64,000 bases of DNA from Ridgeia piscesae. Its lineage: Eukaryota; Annelida; Polychaeta; Sabellida; Siboglinidae. Positions 37,379 to 49,230 of the stretch are shown here, piece by piece (position 1 is the stretch's first letter; each line of letters begins with the position of its first letter). The notes beneath the pieces were generated by a model. The model did not search any database. It was not told where the DNA came from and saw nothing but the letters and a program-made list of their open reading frames with translations. The position numbers and the translations under genes are program-made. Where the stretch lies: positions 245,001-309,000 of the forward strand of contig JAODUO010000544.1 of the NCBI GenBank assembly GCA_025642075.2, written 5' to 3'.

Positions 37379-39532
37379 GTACAGGTAATGCTGTTTTAAC
37401 ATGCCAATAAGCCCAAACAGCGCCAGCAAAGTATTTGGAGGCGTGTTGACACGCACCCGTATAGCTAACATTTCCGGAACGATTACCGCAACTACGCAAT
37501 AACCAATAATCTATCTATTTGTTCGTAAACATGTCTGGAAATATATCTGTCTGCCTGCCAGATTAAGTTTGGGAAACTATCTTTACATTTAGCGAGCGCT
37601 GACTGTTGTACGTGGGCTACATAACTAGGCCTAGGCCTACCATGAAAAGACAGCTACACGAAGACTGCTTTCAAACACTATGTATATATCGAGGTTTAAC
37701 TGTGTCCTTACACAGCCAGGCGCTGAAGCTTCGGCAGAATGCCTGGTGTAGATGTAGCTCAGAGTCTGAATCAAAGAGGATATTGCGAGAAACCAATAAA
37801 TGAGCTGAGGGTTGCGTATACATGTCAATAATACCTGGAACTATGTGCGTCATCAGCGACATCAGAGTTTCTGCGACACGACCAAAATGTTAGCCTCCAG
37901 GATATCGGATATTTTATTAGAACCTTCCACTTTGAAGCAGCATTCTAAGTTAGCGACTGACGCTAACATGTCCATTGTAGATGTAATGTTGTCCATTTTG
38001 GAAGATGTCATGCAGTGTGTCTTATTTTATTAAAATACAGTAGTCTGATGGAAATATTGAGTACTTATGATATGGTAGGGTGAAGCAAGACTGGGGACAA
38101 ATGAAAGGACAGCGGCAATGACTTTTAGATGTTAATAAATATCCTCCGCCATGTTATGGTACGTTATGTCGTTTCACCGGAGAAGATCGGACGACCTCAC
38201 ATGCGAACTTTGTGTATCATCTGGGTCTGATTGTTTAGACAATAAAACCAATTGTAAGATGTCATCCCAGTGTCATGAGGAAATCAGAAAAGTGCCCTTG
38301 TTACCGAAGTAAAAAAATTGTTTTGTTTACTCGAAACGGTGTTTGTCGTCTAAGATTTAGTAGGTGAATAGTTCAATGCTCTGCGCTACAACCACGCTCT
38401 GCCGCTGAAGTGACAGCATAGCAAAGTCGAAAGCGTCATTTCAGTCCCAACACGGAAAGTCAATAAAAGGAAGTGTCATTTGATTATACGTGAATGCAAA
38501 CATTCATCCAACCTATCAAGCGGTATGCTTTTCTCTAATGGTACATATTGACGTGACAGAAGACTTACTGCTGCAGTCAGCCAAGACGAAAGTCAACGTC
38601 CGCTTGTGACTGTGTACCCGCGGGTGCCACAGACAACCGTTGGAGCCGACGCTTTGCGGTGTCATACAGACAACGGAGATTAGTTGCGCGTGTTGTGTGT
38701 GCCGGGTATATATACATTTCATACATCATTATTGTAAACAAAAAATACAATCTTTTTTATCAGCTTCTCTCTCAAGATGACATGTTAATTACACTAATTT
38801 AAAACGACTCTAATATTCTTATAACTTCGATGGATTTAACTAGTGTGCACAATCCAGTTATGCGTCTTGTTCTTCCCACAGTACGGCTCATATGTAGCCT
38901 TAATGTGTTGCATCCACACAATGTAGCGGCTGTAACATTTCATTTGGTCTGCGGACAGTGCAGTTCTAATGCAACCGTGATGTGTTCTCCACACAACACA
39001 GTTCCTCGACTTCCACAGCCAAGTCTTACTCTCGTCACAAAAATATACCTATTGAACCGGAGTCACTGGCTCCGACCCTACATGATCGAACCGAACCGAT
39101 CGACTTAGACCAGGGTCAGATATTCTCGTGGAACTATGCATTATCTTTAGTAAACGCTTAATAGAATCAGAAGTGATGTCTTCCTGCACTTTTGCTAATG
39201 CAGCTCCTGAAACAAATGAAACTAGAATTGTTTAGTTATTCTTTAGACTTAAGAGAAATCAGCTTATTTGGTTAAACAGAAATTTTTTGTCAAACTGGAG
39301 ACGTAATTTCAACTGCCAAAATTAATAAAGTTATAAAATCAAATAGATACATAAATTCCTGTTTGAATATAAGGTCTGTGTCGCCATTACATATTTCTTT
39401 TCGAGTGAGGTATCTGTCACGATTAAACTTGCGCGTTTGAAAAAGTATCAACAGTTTGCTGTTTTGAACAAATATGCCATTTTCGGACATGTCATCGACG
39501 TGTCATGTCCGAGCCAGCTGACTCATCTTTTG
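37379..39532. other. Unassigned sequence
   Basis: Several frames of 60-90 codons but none with a recognisable domain, and no repeat structure seen. If a host exon exists in the window this is one of the few long non-repetitive intervals, but I cannot support one. Confidence 0.4.
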
Positions 39533-39628
39533 TGGCGCAGTGGCGCAGTGGCGCAGTGGCGCAGTGGCGCAGTGGCGCAGTGGCGCAGTGGCGCAGTGGC
39601 GCAGTGGCGCAGTGGCGCAGTGGCGTAG
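39533..39628 (+). repeat. TGGCGCAG octamer array in SINE head (11 perfect copies plus TGGCGTAG)
   Basis: Eleven identical 8-bp units from 39533 to 39620, then the variant TGGCGTAG, then the normal SINE sequence. The unit is the first part of the tRNA-derived A-box region (TGGCGCAGTGG), which other family members carry once. Confidence 0.97.
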
Positions 39629-39802
39629 TGGCTAGATCGAGCGTCGGACTCTCGACTAAGAAAACCCGGGTTCGAATCATCACCCTACATTGTGCCATTT
39701 CACTCAGTTGTTAAATCTATCTATGCACGTATAGTCTTCGCGTAAAGCGACTTGAGCAATCCTGCGGATACGATACTGCGCTATATATAAAAACTTACCT
39801 TC
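39533..39802 (+). mobile_element. tRNA-derived SINE with expanded A-box region
   Basis: From about 39621 this is the same family as the SINE at 7341: TGGCGTAGTGGCTAGA, TCGACTAAGA, B box GGGTTCGAATC near 39669, body, and tail ACTGCGCTATATATAAAAACTTACC ending about 39800. The 5' end is replaced by a tandem array of the A-box octamer. A Pol III promoter could in principle still be read from the last copy. Confidence 0.9.
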
Positions 39803-42490
39803 ATCGCTGATTATGTAAAATTCCAATCAGTCCTGCAGCGCATCTGACTGTCCACACACTCGTAGGTGGATCGTGGGCATTGTATGAGAAGGTAGCCATG
39901 ATATCGACAAAGCCTACGCTTGTCAGTTATATCTCAACACACAGTCATTGTTGGCGTCTTACGTTTTACACAGTATCAGCCCAACTAATCACAGTCCCAG
40001 ACAAGTGTATATCCTTTACTACTGATAGTGTTTTTGTTGGATTTCGCAAGAGATTTAGATATTGGACGTGGAGAATCCGTTGATAGTATCGATTACTTTG
40101 GCAAAGTCTGTGAACGTGATTATGAGGGATAATTGATACTCGTGACATTCTCTCATCGTGCCTCCGAAGGTGACTAATTATGATCGGCAAACGCGTGCGT
40201 TGGCCTCAAGCGCTTCTGATCCTTGCGTACTATCTACGGCACATTTAGCATTTGAAATATGATCATCTGACAGTGCATCCGACCGTGTATTGGCAGCAGA
40301 AGCCTACATTGTAACGTGGCATATTTATATAGGACACTTATTAGCCATCGAACAATCCGTTCATATTCTTAGTCAACAAGTCCGTGTCATTTATGTCGTT
40401 TCCTCGGTTGCTCATTACCAATAATACAACTGCGACAATCTTCCACTTTGTATTTTGTGGATCGCCATATTCTAAGCAGCTGATCCTGTCAGCAGCGAAA
40501 CGTATTGTAGGCCATTAATTTCCTAATACCCACAAAGCCATATTTTGCCTTATCTTTCTGCACTTGGCACCGTTATTTGAATGCAACGTGTTCGTAAGTT
40601 GAAACTGCAGTTTATCACGATTACCTCGACATTTATCGCTTCCACTAGATGCAAATGCGCGTCTGATATTTGCACGCTGATTCTTAATGCTGATCGTTAT
40701 CTACTAGATGGAAATTGTAGAATCACGCCATTTATGCATTGTAGAATCACGCCATTTATGTCCCGAGTCAGGTCTTTGAGATTGCTCTCATTCATACCAT
40801 TAGCAAAGACATCAAATAAAATATCTGGAATGGTGTTATTGTGTGAACAATGGGCTACTCTGTTAACGTTCTGTTATATAAACCTAGCTGAGGGCGAGCA
40901 TTTATTAAGGCGTACTGAGAGAAATTGGCTTATAACAGCGACACGGTATATCATGACATGGTGTTATATGACAGGAATATGGCGAGTTTTAACATGTTAT
41001 CTTTGGTGATTAATCGTTTCATGTCTTACGGAATTGCAATGAAACCGCAAAGACGTCGTCGTCCTTCTTCTGACGAAACTCCTCCATCTGGTGGCCGTCA
41101 GTGTGTTTTATGTGAGCCATTGACAGTACATCATCAATTGTACAAGTGAATACGGTCGATACTGAACATATATACCGCATCAGGCACATCCCGAAACGTC
41201 GGATAAGTATAGACGTTCGTCGTGGGACGACCTGGCGTGGAACGGGCGGTCTAAGATCTGTCGCCATGAAAATGAGAAGATCGGACCAGTGATCGAGTGC
41301 ACACGTGGTTGCCTAGGCGTCTTTCTCAATTTAGGCGTAACGGTTTTGATTTTTGACTTGCTTGCGAATGCAGCCAGGTTTATTATGCTCCACTGGAGCG
41401 TAATATCGCAGCTCCAAGACCGAAGCTGCTGGCGTCCGAAGAAACAACTGTTTATATTATGGTATCGAACAAAGCAAGTATTCTGTCCGATGTCAGGTCT
41501 TGGGAGGGTTGTTGCTGTTTCAGGCTCGAAAGCCACGCATTCTTCTTATCCAACAGTTCTCTTAGCGTATGTGACATCTCTGCTAAGTTCGGCTAGAATT
41601 CAATGGGTAGCCGGTTGATTTATTCTTCCGAGAAATCGTCGAAGATCAGCAATCAATGTGTTTAGTTCCGATTCACTTTGGCCGGATCTTTGTGGATTCC
41701 GTGGCTATCAACGATTTGTCCAGGTACGATACAAAACGTGTCTGCATTGGAAACAGTCTAATATATGAGGCATATTGCATTATGTTTTCGCGAGGAAACT
41801 GGGGTAGGCGTATACCCACTCACAAGGCCGTATTCCCCCGCGCTACCCTACACTGTGTAGCATTACAACAGATGGTGCCCGTATAACTCTGAATCGAAGG
41901 GAATACGAGAAGCCACCGCTGCTGTATTCTCGCGACTTTGAAACAAGGGCATAGGCCGCGTATCTGAGCTTACAACCTGCTTCTCTGTCAAATTATATGT
42001 TGTTGCGACTTGTCCACTATTAGCTAGTTTAATAAAATTGTTGTTGTTGTTTAGATCTGTGACATTTGTTAACTGTAATGTCATTTTAATATTGGTGTTG
42101 ACAATACTGTATTACGCATATGTATTTATTATGATCTCATCGAAAATGTTTAAAATAGCCAACTACATTTAAACGTGTTTTAGTAAACTACCACGAGAGC
42201 GACCCAAACGGTCTTAGTGAGTATCCTTGTTTAATTTATCTACAGCAATAATTCTTATGCTACTTTTAATTACTTTTCTGTTATTTATTGTTTAATAAAA
42301 CGTGCAAGCAATTAATTGTCATATTAGTTCACTGCAGCACTAATGCTATATTATTTCATAATTGAGCAGTAGGTATTTTGTTGAACGTTGTATAATGTCT
42401 ATTTTTAGGGCCAATAAACACATCCGATTCCGACCCGAGATTATGCTGAGAAAGGCGCCTTTTATGAAAATTTGGATGACATTGCGACTT
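39803..42490. other. Unassigned sequence
   Basis: A 24-bp tandem duplication (TGTAGAATCACGCCATTTAT) lies at about 40713-40760. Frames up to 142 codons (40581-41009) show no recognisable domain. No gene supported. Confidence 0.4.
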
Positions 42491-42494
42491 GTGA

Positions 42495-45400
42495 GTATGT
42501 TTTGATAAAAATACTATCAAACCGAAATAACATTACATATTTATATAAAGCAATACCGTTGTTTCGAACTGTCAAATATTACGTGAATAAAACGCATCTC
42601 TGCCACAGACTACACCCCAATCAGTCTAATTGCAACAGACGAGGATACATCAAGCTATATCGCGTCTAGAAGGCCTAGAGCTGTTTAATTTTGTCTCATA
42701 ATCAACAATAAATCTACTACCCTTGCAAGTGATAACAAAATGCCAAAGACGACTAATACGTTGCAATCAGGATGATATATTTTACAAAGCCGACATGCCT
42801 GAACAATAACAATTAGTGTAGGTATGTTAGAAATTATTCATATGTTGCGGGAGATTAATTAGTGGACTTTAATTTTTCATTAGAAACTATAACAAAATAT
42901 GACGGAATCAATTTTCCGACCTATCCACGGAAACGATAAATGCTGTCAACTTCTGGATAAATGACGTAATTTTTCGTAACTATTTTATGATAGACGGTAT
43001 GCTTGTCACAATCCCTTAATAATGCAATTCTAGCGTGGAGTTGATTATTAGTTTTGAATAATAGGTGTGGGAAAATGTGTTTTGATAAAAAATACTATCA
43101 AACTGAAATAATATTACATATTTATATTTAGTAATACCGTAGTTTCGAACCGTCAAACATTACGCGAATAATGCGCATCTCTACCACTGACTACACCCCG
43201 ATTACTCTAATTGCAACAGACGAAGGTACATCAAGCTATATCGCGTCTAGCTGGCCTAGATCTGTCTAATTTTGTCAGCTAATTAACAATAAATCTACTA
43301 CCCCTGCAAGTGATCAAACAACGCCAATGACGACTAAAACGTTGCAATCAGGATGATAATATTTTTTTTTCTCAAAATAACAATTATAATAGGGGTGTTA
43401 GAAGGTATTCATATGTTGCGGAAGCTTAATTAATGGAATTTATTTGTTTATTAGAAACTATAACAAAATATAGCGGAATCCATTTTGCAACGTATCCACG
43501 GAAACGTTAAATGCTGCCACCTTCTGGATAAATTACGTAACCTCCCGTAAATAGTTTCCGGTAGACGGCATGCTTGTCAAAATCCCTTAATAATGCAATT
43601 CTAGCATGGAGTTGAATATTAATTTTGTTTAATATAATTTAGTTATATTGAAATGATGTCATACGATCAATTTAGACATTAATGCTTTTATGTATTGAGC
43701 ATATGAGGGCCATATAGGATAAATGTAAGTGAGCTACGGGCTCGTTCATATGTGGAATGTTGTAAACAGTTATATGCCCGTAGATGTGCGAAAATATCTT
43801 TTGATTAAAAATATTATCAAACTGTAATAATACTACATATTTATATAAAGCAATACCGTAGTTTCGAAGTTTCAAACATTACATGAATAATGCGCATCTC
43901 TACCATTGCCTATCACCCCATCAGTCTATTTGTAACAGACTAAGTTACATCAAGCTATACCACGTCTATGTGGCCTAGATCTGCCTAATTGTTTCACCGA
44001 ATTAACAATAAATGTAAATCTCTGCTAGTGATCAAAAAACGCCAATGACGATTGAAACGTTGCATCACTACCACTGACTACACCCCCATCAGTGTAATTG
44101 CAACAGACGAAGGTACGTCAATCTATATCGCGTCTAGGTGGCCTAGACATGTCTAATTTTGTCGCATAATTAACAATAAGTCTACAACCGTTGCGAGTGA
44201 TCAAAACCACCAATGACGACTAAAACGTTGCATCACTACCACTGACTACACCCCATCAGTGTAATTGCAACAGACGAGGATATATCAAGCTACATCGCGT
44301 ATAGAAGGCCGTGAGCTGTCTAATTTTGTCTCCTAATTAACAATAAATCTACTACCCTTGCAACTGATCAAAAAATGCCAAAGACGATTAAAACGTTGCA
44401 ATCAGGATGCTGTATTTTTCAAAGCCGATATGCCGGAACAATAACAATTATTGTAGGGATGTTAGAAATTATTCATATGTTACGGATGCTTCATTAATGG
44501 ACTTTAATTGTATATCAGAAACTATAACAAAATATACCAGAATCCATTTTGTGACGTATCCACGGAAACGTTAAATGCAGCCCCCTTCTGGATAAATTAC
44601 GTAACCTCCCGTAAATAGCTTCCGGTTGACGGCATGCTTGTCACAATCCCTTAATAATGCAATTCTAGCATGGAGTTGAATATTAATTTTGATTAATATA
44701 ATTTTGTTTTATTGAAATGATGTCATACGAACAGTTTAGACATTAATGCTTTTATGTGTTGAACAAATGAGGGCCATATAGGATAAATGTAAGTGAGCTA
44801 CGGGCTCGATCATATGTGGAAAGTTGTAAACAATTATTTGCCCGTAGATGTGCGAAAATATGTTTTGATAAAAAATACTATCAAACTGAAATAATATTAC
44901 ATATTATAAAGAAAAACCGTAGTTTCGAAGTGTCAAACATTACGTGAATAATGCGCATCTCTACCATTGCCTACCATCCCATCAGTCTATTTGTAACAGA
45001 CGAAGTTACATCAAGCTACATCACGTCTATGTGGCCTAAATCTGCCTAATTGTTTCACCGAATTAACAATAAATGTAAACCTCTGCTAGTGATCAAAAAA
45101 CGTCAATGACGACAGAAACGTTGCATCACTACCACTGACTACACCCCCAGCAGTCTAATTGCAACATACGAAGGTACATCAAGCTATATATCGCGTATAC
45201 GTGTACTAGATCTATGTAATTGTATCACCTAATTAACAGCAAATCTACAACCCTTGCAAGTGATCAAAAAATGGCAAAGACAACTAAAACGTTGCATCTC
45301 TACCACTCACTACACCCCCATCAGTGTAATTGCAACAGACGAAGGTACGTCAAACTATATCGCGTCTAGGTGGCCTAGACATGTCAAATTTTGTCTCCTA

Positions 45401-46050
45401 TTTAACAATAAATCTACTGCCCTTGCAAGTGATCAAAAAATGGTAAAGACAACTAAAACGTTGCAATCAGGATGATATATTTTTCAAAGCCGACATGCCG
45501 GAACAATAACAATTAGTGTAGGTATGTTAAGAAGTATTCATATGTTGCGGGACCTTAAACAGTGGACTTTAATTGTTCATTAGAAACTATAACAAAATAT
45601 GACGGAATCCATTTTCCGACGTATCCACGGAAACGATAAATGCTGCCACCTTCTGGATAAATTACGTAACTTTCCGTAAATATTTTACGATTGACGGTAT
45701 GCTTGTCACAATCCCTTAATAATGCAATTCTAGCATAGAGTTGAGTATTCATTTCGATTAATAGAATTTAGTTAATTTGAAATGATATCATACGATCAAT
45801 ATAGACATTAATTATTTTATGTTTTGAGCAAATGAGTGCAGATTGGATAAAATTATGTAAGTGAGTTACGGGCTCGATCATATGTGGAAAGTTGTAACCA
45901 TTTCTATGCCCGTATGTGTGGGAAATGTGTTATGATAAAAAATACTATCACACTGAAATAATATTATATATTTATATAACATTATACCGTAGTTTCGAAC
46001 CGTCAAACATTACGCGATTAATGCGCATCTGTACCACTGACTACACCCCC
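42495..46050. repeat. Higher-order satellite, block 1
   Basis: Five unit starts, marked by the hairpin word TTTGATA-(7-8 nt)-TATCAAA, lie near 42499, 43080, 43798, 44862 and 45929. Each unit has a spacer of about 560 bp and then 1, 1, 3, 3 and 2 submonomers of about 168 bp. The spacer carries TCCACGGAAACGTTAAATGC, CACCTTCTGGATAAATTACG and TGAGCTACGGGCTCG. The first unit has a shortened spacer. The array begins abruptly within about 20 bp of a unit hairpin. Confidence 0.95.
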
Positions 46051-46055
46051 ATTAG
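46051..46055. repeat. Target-site duplication ATTAG, left copy
   Basis: ATTAG here and at 49226-49230 flank the LINE. An undisturbed unit near 50135 reads CCCCCATTAGTATAATTGC, the expected empty site. Confidence 0.88.
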
Positions 46056-49000
46056 AGGTTGCGCATGCGCGAAGATTCACTCGACTTTTCCGTGAGCTCC
46101 GCTTTTCCCCGCTGTTTTTCTAGGAAATCAGACTTATTTCCTTGTCAAAACCCGACTGTTTCTTAGAAGTACCCTTTCTTGTCTTCCTGGAAGTAAAAGG
46201 TGAGCGATCTGTTTCATTACATTACTGACATCCGCCAAGAAAATTTTGATTGTTCTGCCGCGAAATTTCAAATGTAAACAAACATGGCAGACTACTACGG
46301 GTCAATGCCAACCTGAAACTGTTCACAGTTACGTGTCCATTACATCCGTGATCTGATGATGACATTCACCAGGTCTAGGAATCTACAATATTTAATACTT
46401 TATGTGATTGCTGTGTGCATCGTCGTGCTGTACCTGTAGTTTTCACAACAAGTCATGGAAACAACAACCCCACCGACCTCACCTCATCACCAAGACGAAC
46501 ACACACACTACCCCTGTGGTATATGCGATCACTCCGTTGGATGGGACCAGTGTGGAGTTGCTCAAACAGCATGAAGGCCTTTGCGGAATCTGCCCACCGT
46601 GCCTCCAATATAAATAACGCGATAATTGTAGCAGGTGGAGATTTCAACCTCCCCGGATGGCACTGGCCAACCAAGACCCTAAAGAAGGGATCCCCAGCCC
46701 GAGTATACACCGATAATTCATGGATGATATCAACGACGTAGGCTGGGAGCAGATGGTACAGGATCCTACGAGAGGAGAGAACTACCTAGATCTGTTCCTG
46801 ACCAACCACCCAAACCTGGTCCCCCGAACTGAAATACTGCCGGGACTTGCCGACCATGATGCAGTCTACATGGAACTGCAGGTCCATCCTCCGAAGAAAT
46901 ACCAGCCAAAACGCCTCATCCCCATATACACAGAAGAATGCAAGGAGCCACTAAAAGATGCAGCACGTCAGCTGAACAATCGCATTATGTCCGTCTTCAA
47001 TGAAAATAGTGGAGTAGAAGACATATGGACAGAACTCAAGACTGGCCTTAGCCAAGCCCTCACAGAACATGTCCCCCACAAGCAAACTAAATCAAAACCA
47101 AGCCACCCATGGGTTGACCATGAAACAAAGAAGCTGATCCAAAGGAGGGACAGGATTCACAAACGCTGGAAAAAGTGTGGAGATGAAGATCTGAAACAGG
47201 AATTCAAATTGCTGAAACGGCAAGTCCAGAAAAGCCTGCGCCGCCTTTACTGGAGACATGTAGAAAACCTGATCTCAGATGACGTGACACATCCAACCTC
47301 CTCCAAGAAGAAGTTCTGGTGCTTCATCAAAGCGAGAAGAACTGAGGGGATGGGAGTCTCTCCACTCAAAAATACTGGGAAACTCATTACAGACCCCAAA
47401 GAACAAGCCCAGCTTCTCAATAACCAATTTTGTTCTGTGTTCAGCCCCAGAGATACTGTAACTGCTGAGGAGTTTAAACTACGTTGCCCCCCAAAACCAG
47501 ACCTTCCTGAGTAAACAGACTGCAAAAACATCAACATTACTGAAGAAGGGGTGAAGAAACTGCTCCTAAACTTAGACCCTAACAAAGCCTGTGGTCCTGA
47601 CGGGATCTCACCAAGGCTCCTGAAGATAGTTGCAGAAGAAGTCACACCAGCCCTTACCTTGCTCTTCCGAAACTCCTACCAGACTGGAACATTGCCACTC
47701 GACTGGAAATTAACCCATATCACGCCTGTCTTCAAGAAGGGAGAACGATACAAGGCAGAAAACTACCGCCCCATCTTACTCACATGCATAGCCTGCAAGG
47801 TGATGGAGCACTTCATCGCCAGTCACATCATGTCACACCTAGAGAAGAACAGCATTCTCTGCCCAGAGCAGCATGGCTTCCGATGCGGGCGATCCTGTGA
47901 GACACAACTTCTGGGGTATGTGGATGAAACAAGCGAAGAGCTGGAGAGGGGAATCCAGGAGGACACCATTGTCCTTGACTTTGAAAAAAGCATTCGACAA
48001 GGTGAGCCATACCCTCCTAGTTCACAAGCTGCGTCGCTATGGAATCGGAGGTCGACTTAATGCATGGATTGACAGCTTTCTCGAGAACAGACAGCAGGCT
48101 GTAGTGGTTGGGGGAGAGAGATCAAACTTCATGCCTGTGGACTAGGGAGTCCCCCAGGGTTCAGTCGTTGCCCCGTGTCTCTTCCTCCTGTACATCAATG
48201 ACCTACCCATAGAAATTGAATCAAAAATCCGACTGTTTGCTGATGACACCTTGTGCAGTAACACCATTAAACACAAAGAGGACCAGAAAAAGCTGCAAAA
48301 AGATCTTGATTCCCTCATCACATGGGAGAAACAGTGGTCCATGAGCTTCCATCCACAGAAATGCTACACGTTGAGTGTCACCCGAAAGAAAGAAACAAAT
48401 TGTACCGTCATACCACCTACACGGACACGGACTGCAAAACGTCAGCACAGCAAAATACCTTGGCGTAAACATACAAGACAACCTGAATTGGGGACTCCAC
48501 ATAGACACCATCACCAATAAAGCGAACAAGACACTCGGCTTCCTCAGAAGAAACCTAAAAATCGGAAACAAGAAAACAATAGAAACAGCATATAAAGCCT
48601 TCGTCCGCCCATTCCTGGAGTACTCGGCCACTGTCTGGGACCCACACTCTGCAAACAACATAAAAACAATAGAAAATGTCCAACACCGTGCAGCAAGATG
48701 GGTTACAAATAGACACCACCAGACATCCTGCGTCAACTCCATCGTCGACTCTCTTGCCTGGCCCACACTCCAACAACGCCGTAAAAAATCTCGACTTGAA
48801 ATGTTTTACAAATTTCACCACCACCTCATCACCATTGATTCTGAATACCTACCACAGCCAACATAAACCAGATCAAGCCACAGAAAGAACAACACACACA
48901 GCTACAACATCCCCTACTGCAGGACACAGTACAGACAGATGTCATTCTTCCCCCGGACCATCCCCCGAATGGAACAGCCTGCCCCAGGAAATAGTGGCAA

Positions 49001-49225
49001 CCAAGTCCCTGGACTGTTTCAAGTCCAGGCTTGCTGCCCACCTGTAACCAGACAGACCACCCCTCCCCTTCCCCCTCCCCTCTTATTTCTTATGTCTACT
49101 ACCCCCCATCTACTATGTCACACACCATTTCACTACATTTCAGAAGTGTCTAGTGTCTACTGCAACCTCAACAAATCAACATAATCATCAAAACATTGAT
49201 GTTGGCTGATTAATAGAAGAAGAAG
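46056..49225 (+). mobile_element. Broken CR1/Jockey-group LINE (3,170 bp) inside the satellite
   Basis: The element begins with a GC-rich 5' region (about 400 bp, no ORF1), then an endonuclease remnant, a reverse transcriptase and the C-terminal block. It ends with a 3' UTR and a short (GAA)n tail directly before the duplicated ATTAG. The missing ORF1 and N-terminal endonuclease between an apparent 5' UTR and the remaining protein suggest an internal deletion rather than simple 5' truncation, though this is inferred. It interrupts one 168-bp submonomer. Confidence 0.9.
46500..49047 (+). pseudogene. LINE endonuclease-reverse transcriptase ORF, multiply disrupted
   Basis: The intact family protein would nick target DNA and prime cDNA synthesis there. 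Visible pieces are an AP-endonuclease C-terminal part with GDFN at 46637-46648 and ADH (the usual SDH position) at 46849-46857, then reverse transcriptase with NYRPI at 47761-47775, AFDKV at 47990-48004, GVPQGS at 48146-48163 and the catalytic FADD at 48236-48247. WNSLP at 48970-48984 and a stop at 49045-49047 close it. Breaks: frame 2 to 1 between GDFN and ADH, TAA at 47512-47514, a frameshift at the A-run near 47983-47989, TAG at 48143-48145, and shifts near 48400 and between 48870 and 48970. It cannot encode an active protein. The superfamily call rests on motif order and is approximate. Confidence 0.88.
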
Positions 49226-49230
49226 ATTAG
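49226..49230. repeat. Target-site duplication ATTAG, right copy
   Basis: Partner of 46051-46055; the satellite submonomer resumes here. Confidence 0.88.

Noticed and set aside
48221..48766. 181-codon minus-strand frame in the LINE
   Set aside because: Antisense of the reverse transcriptase palm and thumb region.
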